From Seminavis robusta (lineage: Eukaryota > Bacillariophyta > Bacillariophyceae > Naviculales > Naviculaceae): a stretch of DNA of 59,499 nt. Location of the stretch: assembly GCA_903772945.1 (NCBI GenBank), contig CAICTM010000565.1:1-59499 (forward strand), written 5' to 3'. Position numbers and translations under genes: made by a program. This document shows, in pieces, positions 32,330 to 45,900 of this stretch. The notes under the pieces are model-generated. The model ran no database searches, was not told where the DNA came from, and saw only the letters and a program-made list of their open reading frames with translations. Position 1 is the first letter of the stretch. Each line of letters starts with the position of its first letter.

Positions 32330-35308
32330 ATGGAGGAAAGCAAGGACCACGAAACTGCTAGCGGTGTGACTTCAGTGTCAGAGCTTGGGGAACTCTCTAC
32401 GGCCAGTGCTAATTTCGATTCCACGGCACTCAGCTCGAGATATTCGGCAGAAGTTGAAGACGAGCAACAGCGACAGGAACAAGAGCGCCAACAGCAGCCA
32501 GAGCAAAATGACGACGATGAAGACGATGAGGACAAGGACTTGGAACCAGACGAAGATAATGGTGTTGACGGGAAGGATGAAAAGGTTCCTGCTCAATCAG
32601 ATAACACTGGAGCCGAAAATATCTTTAAGGCACGTGACTCCTTCCACAATGTCGATCAGACTGTGAATCTCATGGACGTCAATGCTGCCAAGTACGAAAA
32701 CGACGACAGCGATCAAACACCAAGAGCATCTTCCAACAAACCTGTGGGAGAAGAATCGACCTTTATGGAAGCACTCATGGGCGATGGAGACGACCAGAAA
32801 GCCAGTAGTGGATGGAACAAGACCCCCAAGGCCGACAAGTACAGAAGAAAGACTTGGGACACGAGCATTGTGGGACGTCTTACCATATGGCTCGTCTTTT
32901 TTGGAACCATGTTTGTAGTCACCTTTCTCATACCCTACCTACTCAAGCAGGATGACATTCGAAAAGCAGCAGAAGCGCGAGCTGCGGCATCTGCGCCAAT
33001 GACAGAGGCCCCCACACCGTTCAATGGAATGAGCCGAAAGGACAATATCAAGACTGTCATTTTGCAGAATGCAATCTCCACAGAACGAGCCTTGGACGAT
33101 CACACATCTGATGCGTTCTATGCATGGCAATGGATAAGTGATATAGATCCAGTGCAGGTAGAGCCCCGAGTCAACCATCACGACAACACAGAACTCTTGC
33201 AGAGATATGCCTTGGCCATATTCTACTACGCCGCACATCCCGGTGTGGACGCCAAGTCACACAGTGCAGGTGCGCCGAAAGAGCAAGTTCAGCATATGCA
33301 ACCTCACGGAGACCAGGACGGGGCAGCAGGGGCTCCCGCTGCTGCCAACAACGAGGGAACTGTTCAAATGACGCAAGAAGTCCACCTGACGGGTCATCCC
33401 GTCACACCGCCACCTCAGTTGGAGCAAGAGGAAGCAGCAGCATTTGACGAGCGGGATGGTGCTGAAGTCAATCCTGATGATCCGTCAGTGGTGATGATGC
33501 CGCGCGTTGTGTCAGTGCATATGTCGAGAGAGGATAGGGAAAGTCATAAAGGATCCAGAAGGAAAGCTTTGAAGTTACTCGCCACTGACGGTACTCCAAG
33601 CAGTTGGATTCAGGATGATGGATGGATGTCTTCTACCAGTGTCTGTGAGTGGTATGGGATTACATGTGATTCTGCTGGATATGGAATCGTCCAAAAGGTC
33701 GTCTTGCCTTCCAACAACCTAAAGGGCACCATTCCTGTGGAGCTTCAGGCGCTATCGAAACTTGTGGCGCTGGACATTTCCGAGAACCATCTTACAGGTA
33801 TCATACCTGTGCTGCTGTGGAAGCATCTGCCTCAACTGCAGTCTCTGAAAGCCAACCAAAACAAAATCTCGGGATCGATCCCCTCTGATGTGGGATTGAT
33901 GTCCAAGCTGCAGGAAATTGATCTGTCCCACAACTCGTTGCGATTCGACCTTCCAACTGAACTTGCCAAACTTTTGCAGTTGAAGATTCTACGTTTGGAA
34001 GGGAATCGCTTGACTGGGGCCATACCTTCCCTTGTCAACTCGACTGAATTGAGTAAGTCCGATCCAGACGCACCTGCATGTGTGCTCGTTGCTGCTGCGG
34101 TCATTGTTTCGTCCAACTGAAGACGTTCCACTCTTCTAACGTTTGCATCCCAGGCGTCTTGCGGTTGGGAAGCAACCAGTTCACAGGTGCCTTACCGTAC
34201 CACATCTACATGCTGAGGAAGCTCGGTAAGGGGAAAATGCTGGCGTCCAGGTTACCATTGCTTTTGCTCTCATCATAGATCTTCAAATTCCGTCTCTCCT
34301 CTGGCTTCATGACAGCTGATCTTGGATTACAGAGCAACTCCTTTCAGGGGACGTTCCCACCTGAGATCGACAGCTTAAAAAGCTTGCAATATCTGGATTT
34401 GAGTAACAACCAAATCACAGGGCGACTATCAGAAGTCTTCTCGAGGCTTCAGCACCTGAGTAAGTTTCCATTGCTCCAACTACGAGTTCAAAATCTCCAT
34501 ATCATCCACGTTCTAACCTTCCGACGTGACGTAAAAACAGAAAGCCTAAACTTGCAGGGAAATCAACTGCAAGGCAATCTACCCACGAGTATGGGATTGT
34601 TGGGAAGACTTGGTGAGTAGAAGGAGGAGAAGTGATTTGGATGGTAAATAGCTCAATGTATCGTCTTGCTCACGAGAGGATCAACTCTTCTGCAGGAACA
34701 CTGGATCTTTCTAATAATGGACTTGAAGGGCAAATACCCGTCGAATGGACGGGCATGACGAACCTCGAACGTCTTGAGATGGTATGCTTGTCAATACGGG
34801 GCTTGCTTTTCAATACTCCCGGTCAAAACTCGCTAAAGTGTTACTTCTTTTATTCCTAATTCAGACACACAACCGCCTGACGGGCACCATACCAGCTAGA
34901 ATGTTTCGCCTGCTTACGTCGATGAAGAGCCTTCGGCTGGATCACAACGTCCTGAAGGGAACACTTTCAGAGCACCTGGGGAAGCTGACCTTGCTGCAGA
35001 ATTTGACTCTGTCAGCCAACTCATTCAGAGGATCCATTCCTTCAGAGCTCGTCGCATTGACATTGCTGAGTACGTTTGCATAAATGCCTGATCACTCAAG
35101 TTTGTTCTGGCCTTTCTAACCTTCCTACCACTCGCCTGCTTATGACAAAGAAACCCTTGAACTCACTGCAACGGATCTCACGGGGTCCATACCGCCTGAA
35201 GTTTGTATGATGAAGCTCGATGGCCCGCTTACATTCGTTACAGCGAACTGCCGAAAGGTGCAATGCAGCTGCTGCGACAACTGTGACCCTCAAGCAGACC
35301 ACCAATAA
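32330..35308 (+). CDS. LRR single-pass transmembrane protein 1
   Basis: Seven exons: 32330-34052, 34154-34225, 34316-34459, 34541-34612, 34696-34781, 34865-35069 and 35151-35308, joining to 819 residues. The N-terminal half is acidic and disordered, with the motif DQTVNLMDVNAAKY shared with its paralogue. One transmembrane helix lies near residues 184-210 (IVGRLTIWLVFFGTMFVVTFLIPYLL). Then follows an extracellular or lumenal part with the LRR N-cap SVCEWYGITCDS, about ten plant-type LRRs (L-x-x-L-x-L-x-x-N-x-L-x-G-x-I-P-x-x) and a Cys-rich C-cap (CRKVQCSCCDNC). There is no kinase. The 72- and 144-base exons encode exactly one or two 24-residue repeats with phase-1 introns, which strongly supports the splice model. 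A receptor or adhesion-like role is inferred. It converges with the paralogue at 35489-38314. Confidence 0.92.
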
Positions 35309-35488
35309 ATAGCTTACGCATCGGCAGTGTGCGCATCGATGTGAGACGTTGTCACACAATTCTAGCAAAAGATTCATGCAGTTATCGAAAGAGTTATAAC
35401 ATATTCGTACAGAGTTGATTTACGTCACCCAAGAAAAGGAAAGCTTTGGTGATCGTCCCCAGCCTGAAGGCATCTGGATGTCGTCTGG

Positions 35489-38314
35489 TCATGAGCATTT
35501 GTCGCAGCAGATACACCGCAGACTGTTACAGCTTGCCGAGACAAATACTAGCTCGAATTTCATTTTCAACCTGCACACTTCTTCTGGGACGACACCGGTC
35601 AGCGCTGTTTTGGCCATTCGAAGTGCCTCTGTATGAAAGAGTGTATTCGCGAAAGTCAGTGAGGTGAGATTGACAGAATATGACCACAACGCCAAGGACA
35701 ACGGGAGTCGAATAAATCTTACCTAGTGCATTGAGATTGCCAAGCTCTGTAGGAACGGGCCCTTCCAACTTATCGTTGTGCTCAAGATACAAAGTGACGA
35801 GGTCAGTTAGCAAACCTAGTTGGCTTGGCAACGTTCCGGTGATGTGATTCTTATTCAGCCAGAGATCTTGCAGGTGGACAAGCCTCCCCATGTCTGATGC
35901 AATGGAGCCTGTCAAAGCGTTCTTGTGCTTGTGTGAGAAGAGCAAGGCATTTGATGTTTGGTTAGAGCCGCGACAAAAGATATGGCGGCCGTGGATGGCA
36001 GAGAAACATACCAGAATGAGGGCCTCTAGCTCGACCATGTCCATCCACTTGTCTGGTATAGATCCAATGAGCTTGTTGGAATCTAGCATCAGCGTTTCTA
36101 CGGGTGATTCCAGAATGGAATTGATTAGTTCATCTTCAAATGGTTGCACTCGAATCGGGGCGATTGATGCATTCACTTACTGAGCTTTGAGAGCTTGCCA
36201 AGAGACACCGGAAGCTTGTGTTCGAGCAAATTCTTCTGCAGTCGGATCTCGGCTGTTTGGAGTAGCATGAGTGAGGGGCGGTGGGTGAGTACTGGAGCTG
36301 CACACACTTTTAAATTGGCTTCTGATGCGGTCAATTACTTACTAAGGTTGTGAAGTTCCCCGAGAACGTCAGGGATTGCCCCATTGAAACTGTTGTGGCC
36401 CAATGCCAAGATTTCTGGGACGAGGAAGTGGCTTCAGTTGAGGATTGACCGAGGAAGAGATACTTGATGTCAAGACGAAAAGGACACGTACCAAGATTTG
36501 ACAACTCTTTGATCTCAGGCGGGAGAGATCCAGTCAGCATGTTGTTCTCCATGTTGATTTGAACTGCAAGAAGCATTGGTGGAAAACTGTTAGCAACTGG
36601 AGACGATTGGTGACGGCACGGGACTCCACAGCCATGATTGCATGACGTTCTGGAATTTACCAATGCTAGATATGCTGGTCAGAGAGACGGGAAACTGCCC
36701 TTCAAACTTGTTTTCATTCAATAAGAGGTGAGCTGCGAGAGGAAGGAATAAAGTGAATGGACATGAGCGCCAACGGAAGCTTCTCACGGAACAGGGCATT
36801 GCTAACTCACAAAGCTTTGTCAGTCTCGTGATGTCAGGGAGGGTTCCTTTTAAATCATTGTCTGCCACATTGAGAAGTCTCAAGTTGACAGCCCCCCTGT
36901 TGATTGATGCAGGCAAGCTCCCTTGCAGTTCGTTTTTAGACAAGTCAATTGTTTCGGCTGGATAAAAGAAGCCAATCTCGTCAGAGATTGTTCCATTCAG
37001 TGCGTTGTCGCTCAGCATCAGATCCTTGAGAAAAGGCATGGCATAAATCACGGTAGGAAGTGTCCCGGACAGGCTGTTGGAGGACAAGTCCAGTGAAACT
37101 AGGTTCGAAAGGGCGACGATTTCCGACGGGATTGATCCTTTGAGATTGTTGGCTGTCATATTCCAATGGACCACATCCTTGTTGTGTTGATTGACAGTTT
37201 CGCAGATAATCCCGTACCAGTGGCATATATCTGATCGCGTCATCCAATTAGCTTGGTGCTCCCAACCAGAAGACAACCGTCTGAGCGTTCCTTTGCTGTG
37301 ATCCGAGGCAATCTCGGGGTGATTGGAGTAATAGAAGGTTGCTAAGGCATAGCGTTTGGGCAGCCCAGGATCGTCTGCTTCCAACTTGGCTGGATCTGTT
37401 TCAGTCAACCACTGAAGTGCATAGAACTGGCTGGCGTTGTAGTTATCCAAATCCCTGGGGTGCGTTAGCCCACTGGCCAACACTGCCCCATGGATAGCTT
37501 GGTGGCGCTTCCTCGCTTCCTCCTCGTCACTCGGCCCATTCGAAAAAGATCTTTTCGACAAGTGGGGTACTGACAACGCCAAGAAGGCTGCAGCCAACCC
37601 AAAGCTCAGAAGAATGACGAACCACGCACCTAGCCGGGGCCAAATGCTGGGTTTGTCTTCTTCCTCTTCACTTCGTTCAACTCCCGTTCCGGTATCTCCC
37701 GATCCGGCACTTCCCACTCCGGTACGGCCCGACAAAAAGACAGACACAAACGACGCAAACGACGATCCTCGGACTGTGGACCCACGATTTCGTTGAAAAC
37801 GACTTCGAGCAGTTGAAAGTCTTGGTGGAGGCGGCGTGTAGTTTGCCCGATTGTGATCCATGAAATTCACCGATTGGTCCACATCGAACGTCTCGCTCGG
37901 GGCAAAGAAGCCCTGAGCGGTGAAAGCTGTCGTCTTTGTATTTCTATTAGCGGGACCTGTTGCACTTTGATAGTGCCGTGCCAAGTTGAACATGTCATCT
38001 GCTTCTTTCGTACCAGGAGCAGCATTCTGAGGCGCTGACCCTACTTGTGTCGAGTAGTGCTGGGTGACAGAGGTAGCGGTGAAGGCTCCAACGTCGAGCA
38101 GTGATGCAGTGCCACTTTGTAGGCTGCTGTGATCAAGATTGACACTACTACCGCTGCGAATGCTGCTTTGATCGAGATGGGTGCTCGTGCTGCTACTGCG
38201 TATGCTGGATTCCTCGGCGTTGGAAATAGAACTGGCCGACTCTTCTTCGGATGAAACGGAAGAGTCTGGCATCTCGATGTCTTCGAGAGCATCGGGGTTC
38301 CTCTTAATCACCAT
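35489..38314 (-). CDS. LRR single-pass transmembrane protein 2
   Basis: Eight exons: 38314-36811, 36732-36661, 36563-36492, 36414-36343, 36252-36181, 36097-36012, 35927-35723 and 35628-35489, joining to 740 residues. The layout equals that of the neighbour: a Ser/Glu-rich disordered N-terminus, DVDQSVNFMDHNRANY, one transmembrane helix (RLGAWFVILLSFGLAAAFLALSVP), N-cap DICHWYGIICET, about ten plant-type LRRs and a C-terminal cap with CNSLRCICCDKC. Four successive 72-base exons each encode a single 24-residue repeat. The 86- and 205-base exons match those of the neighbour in length and phase. Head regions are diverged while the C-cap and LRR core are conserved. A membrane receptor or adhesion function is inferred, with no signalling domain on the short cytoplasmic side. 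Confidence 0.92.
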
Positions 38315-39048
38315 TTTTATTGTGGTGGCTGATTGACTTCCTTGACCTCTTTCTTCGCTGTGCTGCTGGCCAGATGGTTGTATCGCCGTCGATGTTTCGG
38401 GCTGCCGCTGTTGATACCTGGCCGCTCAGACTCACCAGGATTCCTCATCAATCTACACGCCCCACCACCGTCGTGTTGAACTGCACCTGGCAAAATTGGA
38501 AAAAGATCTCTCTCAGAACGTTCAGTGCTCGTGTGGATAGTACTACACATATACTGCAGCGAAAAGGTGTCTTTTTCTATTCCTTCAAAACTTGCAAGGA
38601 GGAGTGAGATGCGGCAAAAATGTGAGCGAAGGAGCCTCAATTTATCTCAAGCATCAGTCATCCAGGAAAAGTCTAAAAGATCCAAAGATACTCAAGTCAC
38701 GAATTGAGTCCTGTATCAACTGCAACCATACTATTATTACTATTTAATGCAACCAACCCACTTGAGAGGAGAAGGCAGAGGGTTAAGCTAGTCTGGATTC
38801 AAGCATATATTAATAGTTGGCTGCACATCACGTTTTCGAGCGCATTGGCCTTCACAAAAGCTCGACGAAGTGTAGCTGGTTTGCTAAATGGCAAGTCCGC
38901 TGTTGAGGCAAATCACTGTGTTCGCCTCGTAAGGGAAGAGAAGGAGGACGGACTGTGGAAGTGATTATCGTGTCGAAGGGGCTCCAGAGGGAAGAAGGAG
39001 TCTGTATGGAGCGCAAGATGAGCAACACGAGAGAACCATGGGAGACTA
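38315..39048. other. Upstream region of LRR gene 2 and HA-domain fragment
   Basis: No convincing gene. Short frames overlap on both strands. The sequence just before 39049 includes REPWETIV in another frame, possibly the lost start of the helicase-associated domain. Confidence 0.4.
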
Positions 39049-39516
39049 TTGTTCGGACGGTTGACAGAGTACAAGCGGCAACACGGCCATTGCAATGTCC
39101 CATCTCCACGAAGACGTGGCGCTCCCTCTCGACATGATAAGCTTGGTCGATGGGTTGAAAAGAATCGAACCGAATTCCGCACAAGCAAGCTTTCTGAAAA
39201 GCAGATTGAATTACTGCGTTCGATTGACTTTGAATTCAAACGACAGCAACATTCAAAGCCAGGCAATCCAGTTTCCACAGAGCTGCTTGATGTTAGGTTC
39301 AACAAGATGCTGAGACGGGTTGTTGACTTTGTAGAACAAGAAGGACATGGGTGGATCCCCCAGCGCTATGAGGGAGATAAAGAATTGGCCTTCTGGGCGA
39401 AAAACAAACGGTATGAGAGGAAAAGAGGCACTCTATCAAATGATCGAATCAGAGATTTGACTAATGCAGGATGCATCTGGGAAGCCAAGAAAGGTAGACC
39501 ATCAAAGCCAGCTTGA
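39049..39516 (+). pseudogene. Helicase-associated (HA) domain protein, fragment or 5'-damaged
   Basis: A 155-residue frame contains two helicase-associated-type modules. The first has GRLTEYKRQHGHCNVP, then KLGRWVEKNRTEF and LSEKQIELLRSIDFEF. The second has VVDFVEQEGHGWIPQRY, ELAFWAKNKRYERKRG and LSNDRIRDLTNAGCIW. Such modules are numerous in diatom genomes, often in proteins without a helicase. No ATG opens this frame: a stop lies about 30 codons upstream, and the expected leading Trp-Glu of the domain sits in another frame (PWETIV). This suggests a frameshift, or an unrecognised intron that removes the 5' part. The C-terminus is intact with a basic tail (KKGRPSKPA). Confidence 0.5.
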
Positions 39517-39943
39517 GAGATCGTGGGCATGTGCAGCACCGAAGGTGTGGGCGTTTCAAGACAACAACAAACAAACAGCATTGGACCATTTCATGTTGGG
39601 TGACAGAATCAAATGACAGAATCAAAAATTGCACGATGAAATTACTAGCATCTCTCCATTCAACATTTCTCAATTGTGTCGGACGGGTTTCCGGCAGCTG
39701 TCTCGGAGGATCCCAACCGGTGTCTATCAATGCATCAAACAGAACAGATACAGTACGTTCGAGCTCGCAGGACAGGAGCAACTAGACTACGGGTACCGGA
39801 CACTAAAAAGCAAAAGCATAGAGTTGACTAATAGGGCTAGCTAGCTATATCGTGGATTATCAGCTGGTCGAATTCGATTCAATCATTCGTGGATCCATCA
39901 GAGCTTCTTTACCCCAGCACGGCCAGTCATACCGGTAGCGGAC
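39517..39943. other. Convergent intergenic region
   Basis: Between the HA fragment and the ISWI gene stop. It contains GGGCTAGCTAGCTAT near 39,835. No gene is supported. Confidence 0.4.
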
Positions 39944-42900
39944 TTACTCCGTTTTCATCTTCTTCTTGGGCGGCCCCTCCTCGATGTCCTTTTTGTCATC
40001 CTTCTTTTTGACCTGCTCTTCTTGAAACTTGCGTTCGTCTTCTGCTGCATAGACCTCCCACCCTTCAGGGCGTTCGTTGGGTGGCAGGTGCTTGTAGTGA
40101 CGAGGGCGAAGGTAGAACATGAAAGCACGCCCACCTTTCTTCTCTGGAGGTGGGATCCAAGCAGGGCGATCCTTAGTAGTGATTTCGCTCATCTTGATGG
40201 AGACTTGCCGAAGCGAAATAGTCGGGTTGTCCTCGACAAACTGATTGATGAGAGTGTTCCTTTCACCAGTGCCGGCCGCGCCAATTCGCCGACAGAACTC
40301 CGGAAAAACTTCGTCAGGGATTGCCATGCGCTTGTTGCCATTGGAAGTGACCCTCTGCTTGAGCTTCCCATTGGCTTGCTTTATCATCAGGGGTTTCTTC
40401 GGGCCTGGATTCTTTGGAGCTGCCTTCGGGGGTGCTTTCTTTGTGGGTTGCGCCGGTTCGGCCTTGCGCTTTTTAGGATTGACAGCTGCTGGCTTTGCCT
40501 TATTGTTGTTGGGGTCCGTCAATCCCTCCTTTTTCAATGCTGCTGCGATCAGTTCCTCGCGCACATCCAGCCGGTCTCGGCAAAGCTTACGACGAGACGT
40601 TTTCTCGGTACAATAAACGCAGACACCGCACTCCGGAACACGTAGGACGGCCTGGTTGATCCGTTCCTCTAGATCGGAACAAACTCCTGCCTTCTCCGCG
40701 GCGACGTTCTTTCCTTTCACCGAGAGCGAAATGTTGCTATAGTTCACGTACTGGTCGCCACGGTGAATAGCTTCTTTCGTCTCCTCTGCCACCATTTTGC
40801 ATCTCTGCAGTTGCACTTCAATGTCTCTCAAGCGGTCAACCGCCACTTTGCGGTCTTTGAGGCGTTCCTCTTCAACCTGCCTTGCATCTTTGGAGAGTGG
40901 CGATAGGGATGCAAAGTTCTCACCACGAAGCTCGATAGCGAGCGCCCTATCATCAAACCCATCGGCCTCCTTGATTGCTTCGATCGCTCTCTGAGCCGCA
41001 ATCACATTCGCAGGCTTCTGATTCTTGAGCACTTTTTCACGGGCTTCAAGCTCCTTCTCCATCTGCCTCATTCTGTAGTCGCACCGTTTGACGATCATAC
41101 CCGTCGTCATCCCTTGGACAGTGTGCTGAAACATTAGCCTTCGATCGGTCTTGATTTCCTCGCGCACAGAGTCCCAATTACCGTACCCATGCTTGTCAAC
41201 AGCATAGAGTAAGGCCCGGTCTTGCTCGAGAGCGAAGTGAGTCGTACCCTTATTCGCAAACGTCATGTCGTTGCGAGCCTAAGAGGCCAGCAGGAGCAAG
41301 AGCAGAAGATGCCATGAGACGAATTAGATCGAAGAAGTTGCCAAAGTATTCGCGGGGACCTTTAAAACGTACATCATCGAAAGTGGACACAAACTTTGAA
41401 AGTAGACCAGTCAGCTTCTTCTGCTTGGCAATCTTTTGCTCTCCCTTGGTGATACTTGCAACGACTCTCTCCCAGTCGGACTTTAGTTCAGTAGGTCCGT
41501 ACTTCCAAAAGGCGTCACTATATGCTGCAACCGCCTCTTCCTGCATGTCCATGTCAGCAGCAATAGCAGCAATATCGTCACGGCCGTACTTTGCAGCGGC
41601 TTTCACGAAGTGGTAGTACTGAGTCTTGGTCCAGCTACCAAATCCTTCGTCAAGAAGCTCAATCTAATAGAAGATTACAAGGGAAAGTGTGAGCATTGCA
41701 GCAAACGAGATGAAACAGTTTTCATGTACAGTTGAACTTACTTTTTCCTGACCCAGTTCTGGAGGGAGCAATGTTCTTGCTCTGTCGACGTAATCGCGTG
41801 GTGGCAACTGACCCAGCTCCCGAAGCGTTGCGTAGGTTTCGAACTCTAGTTTCCCAAGGTCGATCAGCCGTTCGCGGTTGAAGAAATGGTGATCTTCCAT
41901 GGGTGGCAAGCGCAGGCTCTTGGGGAGCTTCACTTTCTGGTTGTTGATAGTCATGCTCTTCTTTGTGTGGATGATGGGGTTGTAGCTGGTGGGCGGTGGC
42001 TTTCTCTCACGCTTGCCGATTGAGTTGGCAGCCAGCATTCGCAAGTGATCACGAAGAGCCTACGGGTTAACAGTTGAAAAATGAAATGAAACACACGCGT
42101 CAGTCGAATGATCAAGATCAACCAAAACCAACCCAGCAGCGACGGAGACAAGACACATACCTTGTCGCTGTAATCAACCCCCTCAAACTCCTGTGAACTG
42201 ATTCCTCCATCTAGACGGAAATCAAGAAGATCTCCCTTCTCTGCCTTGGATAGCTTTTGTTGGAGTTCCTTGGTCTTTGCCGCGCCCCTTTCAAGAATTA
42301 CGTCAATGTCTTCGTCGGTGATAGTGGATTCCTCTGATCGGAAGACAGTATCGGCACCAAAACGGACAGCAGCCATCATCTCATCTTTGCTAATCTTATT
42401 ATCCTTGTCTTTGAGGCGCCCTTGCTGGACTACCATAGCATCCAGTTTGAGTTTCTGTTGAGCTCGTTCCACAATCTTCTCTTCGATCGTGTTTTGCGAC
42501 ACCAATCGGTAGACCTTTTAGTTAGATGCGAAAAAGGCTGTTGGTCAGTACATTTAAAAGTCGGATCATCACATGAAGAAAGAAGGAAATACCCTCAGTG
42601 CACCTACATTGACCGGTTTCTTCTGTCCCAACCTGTGGCACCGATCCTGCGCCTGCAAATCTGTTTCAAAAAATATTGTGCACAAAACAGTATATTGAAA
42701 GGGTGAGAAAAACAAATTAGGAACACACAACACAAGTACAAAAGATTTGCGGTTACTTGCCTTGCTGCGGGTTCCAATCAGAATCATAGAGGATGCAGGT
42801 ATCTGCAGTTTGGAGATTGATACCTGTTTCAACAAATAATGCCCACATAACAGTATATTGAGAGGGTGAGGAAAAGGAAATCGAAACACACAATGTTCTC

Positions 42901-45900
42901 CATAAACTCAGACCACATCGAGTGCAAACTCGAAGGACAACAAGGTGCTTCATCAGGGAGGGGTACTCACCGAGCCCTCCTGCCCTAGTACTGAGAATGA
43001 AACAGAATATCGGACTATTGGGAGCGTTGAACGCGTCGATCGACTCTTCTCGAACTTCATACGTGGTGTTCCCGTCAATGCGACAGTATTGGTATCCTCG
43101 CATCACCATGAAATCCTGTCGTATATGTATGCGCCAAGAACGATGAGAAACAGTTCAACTTCCACACATGGGATACTCTCGAGTGTCTCGCAACTTACCT
43201 CCAAAATGTCCAGGATACGTGTCATTTGGGTGAAAATTAGGACACGGCTACCTCGTTCTTTGAGGCGTTTCAGCAGCTTATCCACCATACTCAATTTACC
43301 ACAGTTCTCAACTAGATGATCTCCAAGTGGATCCAATGTTCGATCCTCCACACCTTCAAACAAGTATGGGTGGCCCTGAGTAAAGAAGAATGTTTCATAA
43401 CAGGGTGAGACTACAAGGTTTCGAAGGGTAGCAAATGAGGACCCCAACGACGACTACGTACGCAGCACTTTCTCAATTGCATCACGATGTTGAGCATAGC
43501 AGTCCTGTTCTTGCCGGAGCCCTGACCTACAATGGAGTCGATATCTCGAAGGAGCAGCTTCTTGTATAGCTGCTTCTGCATCCTGGACATCTGCAAACCA
43601 GCAGTTGCAAAGGGAAGCGATGAGTGCGGCTCTCTGATGCAAGCAATTCACAGTGCATTCAAAAGTGGCGAAACTTACTCCCACCATAATGATTGTTTCC
43701 GTTTTGGGTGGTAGCCCCTAGAAAGACAATCAAGGCAACCACCAGTTGAGAATCTCGGCATCCGCCATTCCGTGGTCCAATCAGCCTTTTCCAACGTACC
43801 TTGGCGACTTCAGACTTGAGTCTTTATCACGTTGTTTATCGAATGACACAACGTTAGACGTGGATAAGAGAGGTATGGCCATGTTACATTCCGATTTCAC
43901 GACGTACCGACGCAGCATGAACGGACGCAACACCTTGTGCAGTTGCGATATCATATCCTTCTTGGCTTGCTCGTCATCAACTTCTAGGTCAAACCATTCA
44001 TCGAACTGTTCCGAAGACGAAAAGATGTCTGGTAGCAAAAAGTTCAAAAGCGCCCAGAGTTCGTGAAGGTTGTTTTGCAAGGGCGTCCTGTGTCAATCGA
44101 GGAGCAATGGTTAAGGCGACTGGGTTCCTAAGTTTTGGTAGCCACTGCCGAACTAGCAACTTACCCTGTTAGGAGCAACCGATTGGCTGTTCGAAATGAC
44201 CTAACCGTCTTGCTGAACATACTGGCATCGTTTTTCTGCCGACAATGGAACAAACAAGCACTCGTGAATGATACTTGCCTCACATATATATATATATATT
44301 ATACAAGCACACGCAGACAACCAATGTTTCCACTGGACGTACCAAACGGTGCGCCTCGTCGATTACCAGGTACTTCCATGCAAATCGTTGAAATAATTTT
44401 CGCTCGGTGTTACACATCTCGTAGGTGGTCACACAAACGTCCCAGGTTCGCGGATTGTCCGAATTGTCATCGATCAATTCTCCCTTCTCGTTCATGACTT
44501 GCTTTTGTGGGCGTTTCCCATCGTGAGCCGCCGCTTCTTGCGAAAAGTCGTTTTCGATCATGTACTCTCGATCTTCCTTGCTCCCATGAAACTTGATGGC
44601 TCGCAACGCCGGACACCATCTGTTGAGTTCGTTCATCCAATTGGAAAGAGTGGACTTGGGTACACAGATGATGTGCGGGCCTTGAATGTTCAAGTACTCG
44701 TAGTGGTAGGCAAGGATGGAGATCGATTGCAAGGTCTAATCGAATCGAATTGAAATCAAAAAGTGACGATACGACACAAGATATCAAAAAGTACACAGGT
44801 GTGAGCGCATTACAGAGCAACTTTTTGGCTGATACCGTACTAGTGCAGAACAAGATGTAAGACGTTGTTGTACCCACCTTCCCCAATCCCATCTCATCCG
44901 CCAAGATCCCATTGAGACCCTTTTCGGCTAGATGAATCATCCAATTCAAGGATTCGACCTGATACGGCTTGAGTTTTCCAAACTTGATACAGTTGGGCTG
45001 TTTTGTGAGAAAGACGTGTCGTTCCTTGTCATCTTCTTCATCCTCGGATAGTGCATCTTCCTCTTCTCCTTCGGGTGCCGGACGGTGATGTGCTTCCGCC
45101 TTCTTTCTGTCTTTGGCATCTCGTTTGGCATTTGTGATTTCTTCCTTTTGTTTCTCAGCGGCTCCTCCCATTTTGAGTTTCCCGAAAATGCTGGACTGAT
45201 TGAGCAGGTACTCCAATCGATTGGCTGACTTTTTGGATTGTTCCTTGTCTAGTTTGGCATGCTGTTTGGCCATTGCCTGTTCCTTTTCCGCTCGTACGCG
45301 TTGTCGTTCTTCCGTCTCTCGTTTCTTTTGTTCTTTGGCGCGCTTTCGTTCCTCAATGACTTCTGGATCCAATTCGGCTTCAATTTTCTGTTGTCGTTGT
45401 TTTCTGCGTCGATCCTTTTCGGCTCGGTCGTCATCGTTGCGTTGTCGGGCTCCACGCTTTTGTCCTTCGGCAATATCATTATCGTCGAGTCCAACCCGTT
45501 TGCGTCGTTCTTCCTGTTCGATCAAGGCAATCCGATCGGCTTCTGCCGCCTCTTGTTCGTATCGTGCTCGATCAATTCGTTCCTTTTCCAAATATACTTC
45601 TCGTTCTTCGTCCGAGAGTCTCTTCCAACGAGCTGATAGCTGTGATACAATAGATAGAAGGATGAATGAAAATGGAAGAGCCAAAAAAAAGTGTAAGGAG
45701 ACAGAACAAGGCATGTGAACCAAGAAGTGTAGTGGATTCCTCCGCTTTTCTTTCCTGATCAATTCATTCTTTTCCCATACAAACACCTCTTCCATACTCA
45801 TCACCCACAACAGAAGAAGAAACTATCCATAGAGCTGATTGGCTTACCTCAGTCATTGCTTCTCCCATGCTGCCCCCAAGCTGTTTCTTGATCTTTGCTT

